56,833 nt of DNA, taken from contig JBKPCD010000143.1 in NCBI GenBank assembly GCA_046727175.1, positions 1-56,833 of the forward strand, written 5' to 3'. The notes beneath the pieces were generated by a model, which ran no database searches, was not told where the DNA came from, and saw nothing but the letters and a program-made list of their open reading frames with translations. Positions 38,201 through 47,000 of this stretch are shown here, one piece after another. The translations under genes and the position numbers were made by a program. Each line of letters opens with the position of its first letter. The stretch's first letter is position 1. The stretch is from JBKPCD01 sp046727175. GTDB lineage: Bacteria; Acidobacteriota; Vicinamibacteria; Vicinamibacterales; 2-12-FULL-66-21.

Positions 38201-41200
38201 TTGGGGCAGCGCGACGATCGATGCCTCCGGCACAATCCCCCTCGAAGTCCTTCCACCCCTGCCCGTCGAGGTCCCGCGCAAAGGGGGTCCGGCAACCATC
38301 AAAGCCTCGGTGCGTGGTCTCGATCCAGCCGCCATTCCGGGCATGCCGCCCGGGCTGACCGGACATGTCGGTCTGGATCTGGACGCGTCGGCCACCCGCG
38401 CCGATCTCGCCGCTCTCAAAGGGCACATCGCTTTTCCTCAACTCGAGATCGCGTTCAACCGACTGACGCTCACGCAGCAGGAGCCGTCGAGGATCAGCAT
38501 CCAGTCCGGTACCGCAACCGTGGAGCGGTTGGCGCTCTCCGGATCTGCCGGGGCCGTCGTGGCAAGCGGATCCGCCGGACTTGTAGGCGATCGCTCTCTC
38601 GATTTGAAGGTCGACGGCACACTCAAAGTCGCCGCGCTGTCGGTGCTGACGAAGAGGATCCGCACCGACGGCACCGCGACGTTGAAGCTCGCCGCGCACG
38701 GAACCATGACCGCGCCGGAGCTGGACGGCACGTTCGATCTCGCGGATACGACCCTTGCAAGCGACGACCTGAACATCGCCGCTACGAACGTCAACGCTCA
38801 CGTCGATCTGGCAGGGACCCGAATGAAGCTGACCAAAATCAGCGGCGAGGTCAACGGGGGCACTCTTGACGGCTCCGGCAGTGTGACGCTTGGGAACGGC
38901 AGCATCAGCGATATCGACTTGCAGATCTCGGCGAAAGACTTTGCCTACGATGCTCCGCTGGATCTGCGCAGTCTGTCCGACTCGACGATCCGCCTGAGCC
39001 GCCGCGGCGACGAATTTCTCGTCGCGGGCCAGGTGACGATTCACGAGGCCGGGCTGACCACCGACATCAACTTCGATGAAGGGCTGTTTGCCGCCATCAA
39101 CGCGCCCCGCACCATCGACTTCACCGAAGCGCGAAACCCTCTTCTCGAGCGCGTGCGCTTCAACATCGACGTCGACACGGCTGCGCCCGTGATCATCGAC
39201 AACAACCTGGCGCGTGCCGAGATCACCGCGGATCTCCGCATTGTCGGCACACCATACGAGCCGGGGCTGACCGGCCGCCTGACGCTTGCCGAGGGCGGCC
39301 AGATCACGCTGAACGCGCGCCGCTACGAAGTGGAGCGTGGCGTCATCACGTTTGTCCACGAGCGGCGCATCGTCCCAGCCATCGACCTCGTGCTGAACAC
39401 CAAGGCAAGCAACTACTCCGTCCGCATTGCCGTGGCCGGAACGCCGGGAAAGACCGAGACGAGCTGGACGTCCGAGCCGCCGCTGTCCGAGCCGGACATC
39501 ATGGCGCTGGTGGTGACCGGGCGCACCGTTGACGAGATGCGAGGCGAGGAATCTGAAGTCGCCCGCGTGCAGGCGCTGTCGTACCTCACAGGCCGCGTCG
39601 GCTCGAAGTTCGGACGCGGACTCGAGCGGGCTACTGGCATCAGCGAAGTACGGATTGAGCCAGTGCTGATCGCCAACGAAACGGACCCGACCGCACGGCT
39701 GACCGTCGGGCAGAATGTGACCGACCAGGTGAAACTGATTTACTCCACTAACCTGACAGACAGCAACGACCAGATCTGGGTCGCGGAGTACGACGTCACC
39801 CGTCGATTCCAGTTGCGCGGCGTGCGCGAACGGGACGACGACAGCTATCGCGTCGACTTCCGCCACGACGTGCGATTTGGCGGTGACCCGGCGCCGAGGC
39901 GCCAGTCGGGCCGTCGCCCGACGATTGCCCGCCTCACGGTGTCGGCCGACGCCGCGATCGACGAGGCCAGGCTCCGCAAGCTGTTCAAGTTGAAGGAGGG
40001 TGACGCGTACGAGTTCTTTGCGGCGCGAAGCGGCGTCGAGCGAATCGAACAGCACTATCTCGAATCTGGATATCTGCAGTCACGCGTCCGCCTGGATCGC
40101 GAGACCGACAACGGCAGGGCGAATCTGACGCTGCGCGCGGCCAGCGGCCCTCTCGTCGAGCTGGAGTTCAAGGGCGTGACCCCACCGTCGAAAATCCAGC
40201 AGGAGGTTCGCACCGTGTGGCACCACGGCGTGTTCGACAGGCAGCGTGCTAACGACAGCGTTCGGGCGCTGCGGGAATGGCTGATGCTCGATAAATACCT
40301 GCAGCCTCAGGTGGAGTGCGCCGTGCAGGAGAGCGGCGATCAGCGACGAGCCGTCTTTGAGATACGGCCGGGACCTCGGTACGACCGCGTGGTGCTCGCA
40401 TTCGAAGGCGCGTCGGGGATCGATCCTGATCGCCTCGACAGGGTTATCGAACAGCAACATCTGGAACGCCAGCTGTTCACGGATCCCGCGGCAGTCACGA
40501 GCCTGCTCCTGCGCTACTACCGCGAACAGGGATACTTGTCTGCGGAGATCGACGCGCCTCGTTATGATTTTCAGCGGACGACCGCCCGCGTCGTCCTTGC
40601 CGTGCGGGAAGGGCAACGCTTCCAGGTCAGGCATGTCACTGCCACCGGCAACACGGTCTACACCTCGACCGAGATCGGGGCGAAGCTTCCGGTTGTTTCC
40701 GGCGCGCCTTTCGTTTCAGCCGCGGCCGAGCACGCGCTCGAGCGAATCCGTGAGCTTTATTGGCGCAAGGGCTACAACGACATGCGATCGGAGTACGCGC
40801 TCGTCGTGGATCGAAGCGCCGCCAGCGTGGATATCGGCTTCACAATCGTCGAAGGCCGACAGAGCGTGGTCACCGAGATTGCGGTCGAGGGCAATCGCAG
40901 GATCAGTGAACGTCTCGTCCGCGGCGAGATCGAGTTGTCGCCGTCAGAGGCGCTCGACCTCGCCGTCCTCGCGCGCTCGCGGCGGAATCTCTACAGTACC
41001 GGTGCGTTCTCTATCGCCGACATCACCCGGGAAGACGTCGAGGGGGCTCCGCTCGCCGGTGCTCCCGCGGCCTCGAGCCTAGAAAGCGACGAGGGCGACA
41101 ACCAAAAACCAGTCCGCCTGAATGTGTCGGTACGAGAGGTCCAGCCGGTGCAGTTGCGATACGGCTTGTCGTACGACACCGAGGGTGGACTGGGCGGAAT

Positions 41201-42161
41201 TCTCGATTTTTCAATCCACAACTCGCTGGGCAAGGCGCGGGTCTTTGGTATGCAAGGGCGCTACGACAGCGAGATCCACGAAGCCCGTGTCTATGTCAGC
41301 CAGCCGTCCCTTCGCTCCTGGCCGCGCAAGACCACCGCCAGCGCCTATTTCCGAGAGGACCTCAATCCGCCAACCGAGCAGACGGACCCGTTCGACATCA
41401 GCCGCAAGGGCGCATCGATTCAGCAGGAGGTGCAGTTCCGCAAGGTCTATGTCTGGAGCTACGGGTATCGCTACGAATTGGCAACCACGCTCGAGCCGTC
41501 GCTTGGCGTCGGTGTCACCGAAACCGTCAGGGTCACGCCGCTCAGCAGCACGCTCACTCGCGAAACGCGCGACGAAGTACTCGACGCATCCAAAGGCAAC
41601 TTTCTGTCGCAGGCATTCGCGTACTCACCCAGTTGGCTCGGCTCGGATCGTCCTTATCTGAAATATTACGGACAATACTTTCATTACTTCCCGCTGCGTC
41701 CCGAGAAACCGAAGCCCTTCACCAATGAGATTCTGCGGCCCCGCCTGGTTTTCGCCACCGGTGCGCGCATCGGACTGGCTCACGGCCTGGGTGGCGACGT
41801 GCCCACGAGCGAGCGTTTCTATGCGGGCGGCAGCACGACGCTGCGCGGCTTCGAGCAGAACGCGGTCGGTCCGGTTGGCGTGAACAACGTGCCGGCTGGG
41901 GGCAACGCCGTTCTGGTGCTCAACAACGAGTTGCGGATGCCCCTCATCCGGACCATCGATGGAGTGCTGTTCGTCGACGTGGGCAACGTTTATCCGACGA
42001 TCAAGGACTTCTCGTTCACCGACCTTCGCGAGTCTGCCGGCGTCGGAATTCGCCTGCGTACACCGTGGGTGCTGCTGCGCAGCGACTACGGCTTCGTGCT
42101 CGACCCGCGTCCGGGCGAGCGTCGGAGCCGCTTCTATTTCAGCATCGGGCAGGCGTTCTGA
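35220..42161 (+). CDS. TamB-Omp85 fusion protein (2313 aa)
   Basis: GTG start. One N-terminal anchor (TLAISGGAVCLLIVLLLLA, about residues 37-55) is followed by about 1500 residues of repetitive beta-sheet, typical of TamB/AsmA-like bridge proteins. The TamB C-terminal (DUF490) region includes IVGTPYEPGLTGRLTLAEGG and YEVERGVITFVHERRIVP (about 1340-1400) and PPLSEPDIMALVVTG. From about residue 1565 (PTIARLTVSADAAIDEARL) come several POTRA-like domains, e.g. FQVRHVTATGNTVYTSTEIG and VVTEIAVEGNRRISERLVRG. The Omp85 barrel begins near 1975 (VQLRYGLSYDTEGGLGG) and carries the lid-lock motif YAGGSTTLRGFEQNAVG (about 2201-2217). It ends in Phe as outer-membrane barrels do. TamA and TamB normally are two proteins. 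Likely role: lipid or protein delivery to the outer membrane. Confidence 0.92.
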   Translation: MDSSNSATIALPEFAVAGQPRESNDPPPRKRRVLRTLAISGGAVCLLIVLLLLALQSGPARRIAVNHVTALLASRQIDLQTDELRYNFFALSMGVRNLRLRSAGASNLPVFATIGRAQIHLSLTQLLRGRYVVQSGLAEDVELHYFVDADGHDNLPRLPTDANKAGKPLDYLIASLSVPSARVRYVNRANQVDFALSLSSVEMTGNALTERHQLRFESTDGQFHVRNHAAAVDHVAGVLDLGHDDLRIDRLQIEAVGSRAELAGLLRKFDTPEVGLTLHGSIDVARAAAFLDVRDPVAGRVAIDATARGLLSAPAIDTHLSGSELEFRSLRAADVELRAAYDAVARQANVSSARIQAPWGRLAASGELALSREHSSRVHGELSGVDVAAIMRGLNVPYVADTRLDAKLDAKWPGLDYLEASGQGTAVLTPTTAAAARRAVSVAGRLSAHLGGGTIAAELQSITAAGAQLTGRVQVRDGRRLEGQLHASVRDLARTASAVETFLGRARRALLLAPVNGGAIIDARLAGTVDKPTADVNISAPSLAIGGANGIAIGGDLALTPGALTIAGADVNWEGVHAGLKGTVGLTGNQPLDLVLDADPADLQVLVRGANPEGAPVSGRVSAHGTLRGTVARPLASLTLEGTDIIAFGERFGSLNADVALAGRDVTLSRLAIEKPQPDAPGRISAAAWYNLDRKSYTLDLQSENVRLLALSLPGGQRIRGNVQLSGKGAGSVGSPAGTLNLAIDSLEIDGMRTHSTNHPPVAQLGRLVIAATAANHEATINASVERFNLEANALVGLSRPWPATLTLRANDLDLERLPLGLRTPVAGQLRATVNATGDLAEPTRGRATANIEAVAGSWNGQPFSVMSPGEVRYANHRLDIERLQLTARDSSLVVSGELPLTPYAGTGDLAVEARANLATLAQYLPTDTNIGSDGVVTLAGSLHGTLESITPDLVVTVENGVLLSPQLEPGASNIQLRARVADGAAEIERLTSSWGSATIDASGTIPLEVLPPLPVEVPRKGGPATIKASVRGLDPAAIPGMPPGLTGHVGLDLDASATRADLAALKGHIAFPQLEIAFNRLTLTQQEPSRISIQSGTATVERLALSGSAGAVVASGSAGLVGDRSLDLKVDGTLKVAALSVLTKRIRTDGTATLKLAAHGTMTAPELDGTFDLADTTLASDDLNIAATNVNAHVDLAGTRMKLTKISGEVNGGTLDGSGSVTLGNGSISDIDLQISAKDFAYDAPLDLRSLSDSTIRLSRRGDEFLVAGQVTIHEAGLTTDINFDEGLFAAINAPRTIDFTEARNPLLERVRFNIDVDTAAPVIIDNNLARAEITADLRIVGTPYEPGLTGRLTLAEGGQITLNARRYEVERGVITFVHERRIVPAIDLVLNTKASNYSVRIAVAGTPGKTETSWTSEPPLSEPDIMALVVTGRTVDEMRGEESEVARVQALSYLTGRVGSKFGRGLERATGISEVRIEPVLIANETDPTARLTVGQNVTDQVKLIYSTNLTDSNDQIWVAEYDVTRRFQLRGVRERDDDSYRVDFRHDVRFGGDPAPRRQSGRRPTIARLTVSADAAIDEARLRKLFKLKEGDAYEFFAARSGVERIEQHYLESGYLQSRVRLDRETDNGRANLTLRAASGPLVELEFKGVTPPSKIQQEVRTVWHHGVFDRQRANDSVRALREWLMLDKYLQPQVECAVQESGDQRRAVFEIRPGPRYDRVVLAFEGASGIDPDRLDRVIEQQHLERQLFTDPAAVTSLLLRYYREQGYLSAEIDAPRYDFQRTTARVVLAVREGQRFQVRHVTATGNTVYTSTEIGAKLPVVSGAPFVSAAAEHALERIRELYWRKGYNDMRSEYALVVDRSAASVDIGFTIVEGRQSVVTEIAVEGNRRISERLVRGEIELSPSEALDLAVLARSRRNLYSTGAFSIADITREDVEGAPLAGAPAASSLESDEGDNQKPVRLNVSVREVQPVQLRYGLSYDTEGGLGGILDFSIHNSLGKARVFGMQGRYDSEIHEARVYVSQPSLRSWPRKTTASAYFREDLNPPTEQTDPFDISRKGASIQQEVQFRKVYVWSYGYRYELATTLEPSLGVGVTETVRVTPLSSTLTRETRDEVLDASKGNFLSQAFAYSPSWLGSDRPYLKYYGQYFHYFPLRPEKPKPFTNEILRPRLVFATGARIGLAHGLGGDVPTSERFYAGGSTTLRGFEQNAVGPVGVNNVPAGGNAVLVLNNELRMPLIRTIDGVLFVDVGNVYPTIKDFSFTDLRESAGVGIRLRTPWVLLRSDYGFVLDPRPGERRSRFYFSIGQAF

Positions 42162-42206
42162 CCTCAGCAGGATGCTGAAAAACGCATCCTGAATGACAGA
42201 TGCAAA

Positions 42207-42274
42207 ATGGAAAATGGAAAAACCTGAGCATCTTGCCATCTCCCATTTGCCATTTTCCATCAGGCCGGCTTTTT
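42207..42274. terminator. Inverted repeat between convergent genes, possible bidirectional terminator
   Basis: ATGGAAAATGG (42207-42217) is exactly complementary to CCATTTTCCAT (42250-42260), with a loop of 32 bases. Further short ATGG/CCAT repeats lie within, and a run of six T follows at about 42269-42274 on the plus side. It lies between the stops of the TamB-Omp85 gene and the leftward glycosidase gene. AT-rich arms make it a weak hairpin, so termination is an inference from position. Confidence 0.45.
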
Positions 42275-42288
42275 TCAGTGATGGCGTG

Positions 42289-43773
42289 TTAGACGAATCG
42301 CATCTCGAAGCCGTGGTACCCCCAGGCCGGTAGGTCGAGATAGAGTCCTCTCGACGCGAGATCGCTCCCGGCTTGATCGTAACTCGCCTGGCTCATGAGA
42401 TCGTCGAATCGCACCGTGGAGCCGGCCAGATCTCCGAACGGCAATCGCACGTAACACTGTCCCCGATTGGCAGCATAGTTCACCGTCACGAGGAGCCGCT
42501 CCGCGCCAGGGAGCTGCCAGGCAAAGGCCACGAACCCGTCCCATGTCCAGTTGCCATCCCACGCCGGAACGCATTCGAGTAATTGCCACTGCCCGTCACG
42601 AACCGTCGCCCGACGGAGGACCGGAAGCAGCCTGTCGTAGAACGTCTGCAACGCGTCGTCCAGCGGCTCGACTGGTGCGCGAACGAGGTGTGGCGAGATG
42701 CGTTTCCTTCGTCCCTGGAACTGACCCTGGTGGAAGAATCGCAGCCCTGGTGAGAGGAACGTGATGATCGCTGCAGCTTCGTGGACGTCGCGAGCAAAGG
42801 TGGCCGCCGCCCGTGGCTCGTCGTGGTTTTCCAGGAACCGGGCGAGCTTGTCCTGGTAGTCGAGTCCGGCGTAGAGGTGGTCACGCACCGGGCGCGCATG
42901 CCCGTCGCGCAGACGGTCGTACAAGCGCTTGTCGTACGCATAGTCGAACCCTTGCTGCTGCATCGTCCACTCGAGATCCCAGTAGACCTCGGCCATGAAG
43001 CAGAAGCCGGGGACCCTGTCTCGCATCTGCTGAATCGTACGCGCCCAGAACGGCTCCGGCCGGCGGCGCCAGGTACGTTCGAAGACGTCAGGCAGGACGA
43101 GCATCGCCATGTCGCAGCGCACGCCGTCGCATTGGCCCGCAACTCTCGCAAGCTCGGCGCTCATCGCCTGCTGCGTCGCCGGATTGCTGTAATCGAGCTG
43201 CAACGTATCCGGCCACCCCGAAAAATATGGATCGCGCCCGTACGCAAGAATGCGCTGTCCGCTCGCGGCGCCAAGCCGCGTGTAATTCTGCGGCTCCCGC
43301 TGCAGGTCTGCCTCAGTCCCGGCGACGAAGTACTCTGGATGGGTGTCGACCCACGGGTGATCCAGCGCGGTGTGATTGGGCACGAAGTCGAGCATCAACC
43401 GCAGACCGCGCTGCCGCAATCGCGTGCGCAAGCGGGCCAGCGCAGCGTCGCCTCCCAACGACTGATGCACCGTGTAGCCAGCAATGCCGAAACCCGACCC
43501 GGCGATATCGTCTTCCCGTAGATCAGGCAGCGTCTCCTTGAACTCCGCCCGCCACTCCGGGTTGGTGCGGGACACCCGTTGCCCGGCCAGACCGGTCTGC
43601 CACACGCTCAACAGCCAGATCCAGTCGAACCCCGAACGAGCGAAACGATCCAGTTCTTCGTCCGGAACATCATCGAGCGCAGCTGGCCGGCCCAGGCTCC
43701 GAGCGAGATCTGTCAGCCAGACCATCGTGTTGACCTGGAAGAGTGACGGGTAGCGTGGTTTGCCGATCGTCAT
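42289..43773 (-). CDS. GH13 (alpha-amylase family) glycosidase
   Basis: 494 aa. The TIM-barrel conserved blocks are all present: LRLMLDFVPNHTALDHPW (about 125-142), GVRCDMAML with nucleophile Asp221, FMAEVYWD with acid/base Glu262, and FLENHDEPR with Asp318. The C-terminal beta domain is present (LPGAERLLVTVNYAANRGQC). No signal peptide, so it should act in the cytoplasm, perhaps on glycogen- or trehalose-type glucans. Exact specificity cannot be read. Stop-to-start distance to the upstream gene is 28 bases, on the same strand, suggesting a two-gene operon with the phosphoesterase. Confidence 0.9.
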   Translation of the reverse strand: MTIGKPRYPSLFQVNTMVWLTDLARSLGRPAALDDVPDEELDRFARSGFDWIWLLSVWQTGLAGQRVSRTNPEWRAEFKETLPDLREDDIAGSGFGIAGYTVHQSLGGDAALARLRTRLRQRGLRLMLDFVPNHTALDHPWVDTHPEYFVAGTEADLQREPQNYTRLGAASGQRILAYGRDPYFSGWPDTLQLDYSNPATQQAMSAELARVAGQCDGVRCDMAMLVLPDVFERTWRRRPEPFWARTIQQMRDRVPGFCFMAEVYWDLEWTMQQQGFDYAYDKRLYDRLRDGHARPVRDHLYAGLDYQDKLARFLENHDEPRAAATFARDVHEAAAIITFLSPGLRFFHQGQFQGRRKRISPHLVRAPVEPLDDALQTFYDRLLPVLRRATVRDGQWQLLECVPAWDGNWTWDGFVAFAWQLPGAERLLVTVNYAANRGQCYVRLPFGDLAGSTVRFDDLMSQASYDQAGSDLASRGLYLDLPAWGYHGFEMRFV

Positions 43774-43801
43774 TTGGGGGTTGATGATAACTTCGCTTCG
43801 C

Positions 43802-46213
43802 TCATTTCGTCATGGGTACTATCCATTCGACCGGGATGTTATCGCCGGCTGAGGGGCGCAGGCGATCGGACGACGCGAGATCGCGCCTCGTGAGGTGTCC
43901 GTGGACACCGTAGGGAATCACACGGACGCGATTCGCCGAGCGTTCGATTCTGATTTCGACAAAGCTCTGGAAGAAAGGGGCCACATTGTAGTCGAAGGCC
44001 GCCGACAGCCATTCGGCCGAGAACGGCCACGCAGCAAAACTCTGGGTCCACCACCACGCCGGCCTTTTCCACCACGGCGTGCGTGCCTCAATTTTTCCCG
44101 TGACCGCATCGTGGTTCGGGTAGTACGCCCAGTCAGTTGTCGGTGCGCGTGCCGGCCAGGCGAGCGCTGTGCCGAAGCTCAGATAGGCTCCTCCACCGCC
44201 GTTGACGAAGTAGTGAACAATCGGCGTTCCCGGCGGGCGTGCGTTGGCGTAGTACTCGAAGTCGTGCGTGTCACCAGCCATGGCGATCGTGACGCCGCGC
44301 CGAAGTAGCAGATCCCGGAGGCTTGCAAACTGCGCATCACCTTCGGTGACGTCATGCCCGCCGGCATAGAACGGGTGACCGACGATCGCCATCGTGAATT
44401 TGCCGGCCGCGCGATCGAGCGCGCCGTTCAGCCAGGCGGCCGGCTCGGCGTCGATGGTGCGGAGAACACCGGTGTCGATCGCGAGGAGCGCAAAGCGATC
44501 GGTCTGGAACTCGAAAAAGGGTGCGCGCTGGAATCCCGTGGGAACACCGTACGCCTGACGAAGACGGTCGGCTTCATGAATCAGATCTTCAATCCGGCCA
44601 GCGGTCGTACTGGTCACGCGAAGGTCCGCCTCGGCCCGGGCGCGTATGCTCGCGCGCGCAGCGTCGGGCTGCAGAAACGTCGCCGCGAAACCTTCGAGCG
44701 CATCGTACCAGTCATGGTTACCGGGGATCGCATAGACAGGTTTCGTGACGCCTTTGAACGGCAGCCAGAACTTCGCCTCGTAGTCCTTCATCGCGCCGGT
44801 CGGATACACGACGTCGGAGGAAATGACGACGAAACGCACTTGTGGCTGGTTTGCAACCGACAGGAGCACATCGCGGAGAACATGCTGAGACGCATCGCCC
44901 TCCCCCGTGTCGCCGATGACGATAAAGGAGAAATCTCCCTGATCGACGCCAGGAGGCTCGACGGCAAACGGCAAGGGCGCTGTGCGGGTGCCGTCGGACA
45001 GGACCGCGCGCACCATCGCAGCTCGCCACTCGTCGGTGCGAGATTCCGCCCAGGAGTTCCACATCCCGGCCGCCCAGTTCTCGGTATCGAAGTACCAGCT
45101 CATGCCCCACACGGGAACGGTCGCCGCGAGGATCGCGGCAAACGGAAGGCCGCTCTGAAGCGCGTGGTTGAGCGCGGCCGGAATCGAGAACCGCGCCGCG
45201 CGCATCCGGATCGCAAACGAGAGCCGCCATCGAAGCCACGCGCCTGTCACGCGCGAAATCCAGCTCGCAGGTGAAGATCGGATCTCGCGAAGATACGCGT
45301 CCCACACGCGCCGTTCGATCCAGCGTGTTGGGCCGCGCCACATGAGGTATGCGGGATTCATCACGAACAACCCGAAGAGCACCGCGATCAGCATGTCGCC
45401 GAGGACGGCGACGCCTGGCGAGACGAGGCCGAGGAATGTAAAGTCGGTACTCATGCGCCCGACGTGAATGGCAAACAGCGTCGCAATGAACGCGAACGTC
45501 CAGCCGCGATCGCTTGGCGCGCGCGATCCCTCGGCAGCGCTGACGTCAGCCGCAAGGGCAACGGCCTCGGGTTCATCGGCGAGTCCGAGCTCGCTGACGA
45601 CACTTTCGTCGGCGTCGCTCGTCGTGAGAATGGGCGCGGTTCGAATGTTCCAGGCGATGCCGAAGATTCTGAGCGCGCCGGCCATCGCCACGACCCACGT
45701 CAGTGCCGCGCCGCGCGCCAGGATCAACAGCAACAGGACGGCAAGGTTGCCCAGGGTGGCGAGCGCCTTCCATGCCCGGTCCGCGCGATCCGTAGTCCGC
45801 CCGATGCTGGTCGCATAGCGGACCGCGTCGACCGCAAACCACCCAGCCACCAGCAATCGAAGCGCCTGAGCGGCGACCAGCGGCGCATTGATCAGGAAGA
45901 GCGCAATCATCAGGCTGATGAGAGCGCCGACGGTCGCCTGCCGGCGCGCGGCCGCCGTCGGCCGTCGAAGAGCGTGCAGGATCTCGATGCCCGCCGCAAA
46001 CGCGAGCAGCCACCCGACGCGTGACGGCGGAGACTCTGCGCGGGTGAAGGGCGTCGCGAGCGCGAGGGCCCCCAGTCCAAGCGTCACGACCGCCAGGCCA
46101 GTGATCGGAGCTTTGAGTCTCAGCAAGACGACGACGGACTGAGCAATTCCGGGTCCAAGGTCGGACTCGGGCGAATCCCGTCGAGCGATGCATTCTCCGG
46201 CTCCGGCAAACAA
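43802..46213 (-). CDS. Polytopic membrane protein with C-terminal metallophosphoesterase
   Basis: 803 aa, start uncertain (residues before about 30 look non-native). The N-terminal half has about eight hydrophobic segments, e.g. ITGLAVVTLGLGALALATPF, ALISLMIALFLINAPLVA, LAVLLLLILARGAALTWVV, VLGDMLIAVLFGLFVMNPA and GLPFAAILAATVPVWGMSWY. The C-terminal domain has calcineurin-like metal motifs: FIVIGDTGEGD, VVISSDVVYPTG (usual GD is SD, Asp kept), AIPGNHDWYDALE, VGHPFYAGGHD and MAGDTHDFEYY. This enzyme should hydrolyse a phosphoester with two metal ions; its substrate is unknown. Domain fusion of this type suggests a membrane-lipid or envelope substrate. Confidence 0.82.
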   Translation of the reverse strand: MFAGAGECIARRDSPESDLGPGIAQSVVVLLRLKAPITGLAVVTLGLGALALATPFTRAESPPSRVGWLLAFAAGIEILHALRRPTAAARRQATVGALISLMIALFLINAPLVAAQALRLLVAGWFAVDAVRYATSIGRTTDRADRAWKALATLGNLAVLLLLILARGAALTWVVAMAGALRIFGIAWNIRTAPILTTSDADESVVSELGLADEPEAVALAADVSAAEGSRAPSDRGWTFAFIATLFAIHVGRMSTDFTFLGLVSPGVAVLGDMLIAVLFGLFVMNPAYLMWRGPTRWIERRVWDAYLREIRSSPASWISRVTGAWLRWRLSFAIRMRAARFSIPAALNHALQSGLPFAAILAATVPVWGMSWYFDTENWAAGMWNSWAESRTDEWRAAMVRAVLSDGTRTAPLPFAVEPPGVDQGDFSFIVIGDTGEGDASQHVLRDVLLSVANQPQVRFVVISSDVVYPTGAMKDYEAKFWLPFKGVTKPVYAIPGNHDWYDALEGFAATFLQPDAARASIRARAEADLRVTSTTAGRIEDLIHEADRLRQAYGVPTGFQRAPFFEFQTDRFALLAIDTGVLRTIDAEPAAWLNGALDRAAGKFTMAIVGHPFYAGGHDVTEGDAQFASLRDLLLRRGVTIAMAGDTHDFEYYANARPPGTPIVHYFVNGGGGAYLSFGTALAWPARAPTTDWAYYPNHDAVTGKIEARTPWWKRPAWWWTQSFAAWPFSAEWLSAAFDYNVAPFFQSFVEIRIERSANRVRVIPYGVHGHLTRRDLASSDRLRPSAGDNIPVEWIVPMTK

Positions 46214-46390
46214 CCAACCTCCGGCTGGTTGGAGATTGTCCGATTCGCCGTGGGTCGAAAACCCACCCTACCACGCCCGATCTCTTGATTCTGGCGTTGG
46301 ACAGCATAATTAGCGCCCCGGCGTGCTTTCGCGACAGCGGTACGGCTCTTGCGCTAAAGAACACACTTCCAGTTCAGGAGAGGTACAGCC
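46214..46390. promoter_or_regulatory. Divergent intergenic region with putative promoter and hairpins
   Basis: Separates the leftward phosphoesterase gene from the rightward exported-repeat gene. It holds a hairpin CCAACC-n7-GGTTGG (46214-46232), a second one GTGGGT-n-ACCCAC (about 46250-46265), and, for the rightward gene, TTGATT (about 46284) followed after 14-15 bases by CATAAT. The spacing is shorter than ideal, so the promoter is tentative. A GGAGAGG ribosome binding site precedes the ATG at 46391. Confidence 0.35.
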
Positions 46391-46960
46391 ATGTCCAAAT
46401 CCTTCGCGTTCGTCGCGCTGCTCGCGACGCTGCCCGTCGTGGCGTTCGCCAGGCCTCAGAGTCAGAGCCAGGGCGACAAGACGGTGACCAAACAGAACCA
46501 GGTGACGGCGACCGCGACCATCAAGGCCATCGACCCCGCCAAACGCTCGGTGACGCTGCGCGCGGAGAACGGCGATGAAGACACCTTCACCGTTGGTCCC
46601 GACGTCACGCGCTTCGACCAGCTCAAGATCGGCGACACAATCAAGGCGACCTACTACGAATCGCTCGTCTTCCAGGTCCGGAAACCTGGCGCCGCTGCCG
46701 CAACGTCTGGCGCCGTCGCCGCTGGCGGACGACTCAAAGATGTGCCCGGCGGGGTAGTGGGGACGCAGGAGACGACCACCGTAACCGTCAAAGCGGTCGA
46801 CATGAACGTGCCGTCAATCACGGTCGTGACTGCTGACGGCCGGACGCTGACGCGGAAAATCGCCGATAAGAAGAATTTGGAAGGGGTCAGTCCCGGCGAC
46901 AAGATCGACATTACCTATACGCAGGGTCTGGTCGTCTCTGCCGAACCAGCAAAGAAGTAG
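46391..46960 (+). CDS. Exported protein with two tandem beta repeats
   Basis: 189 aa, ribosome binding site GGAGAGG about nine bases before the ATG. Signal peptide MSKSFAFVALLATLPVVAFA, then two similar domains. The first runs ATATIKAIDPAKRSVTLRAE to IGDTIKATYYESLVFQV (about 38-95); the second runs VTVKAVDMNVPSITVVTADG to PGDKIDITYTQGLVVSA (about 126-185). Each is a small beta-barrel-like unit of a type widespread in exported proteins of unknown function. An Ala/Gly linker joins them. It is followed after 40 bases by the HtrA-like protease gene on the same strand, so co-expression in the periplasm is likely. Confidence 0.78.
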   Translation: MSKSFAFVALLATLPVVAFARPQSQSQGDKTVTKQNQVTATATIKAIDPAKRSVTLRAENGDEDTFTVGPDVTRFDQLKIGDTIKATYYESLVFQVRKPGAAAATSGAVAAGGRLKDVPGGVVGTQETTTVTVKAVDMNVPSITVVTADGRTLTRKIADKKNLEGVSPGDKIDITYTQGLVVSAEPAKK

Positions 46961-47000
46961 ACGCGCTGCCGCCGTGACATCGCATCAAGGAGGAGGGCTC

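Noticed and set aside
37707..40055. Minus-strand open frame of 782 codons (and 35745-37550, 601 codons)
   Set aside because: Both lie opposite the TamB-Omp85 gene, whose domain content is clear; composition is that of an antisense shadow.
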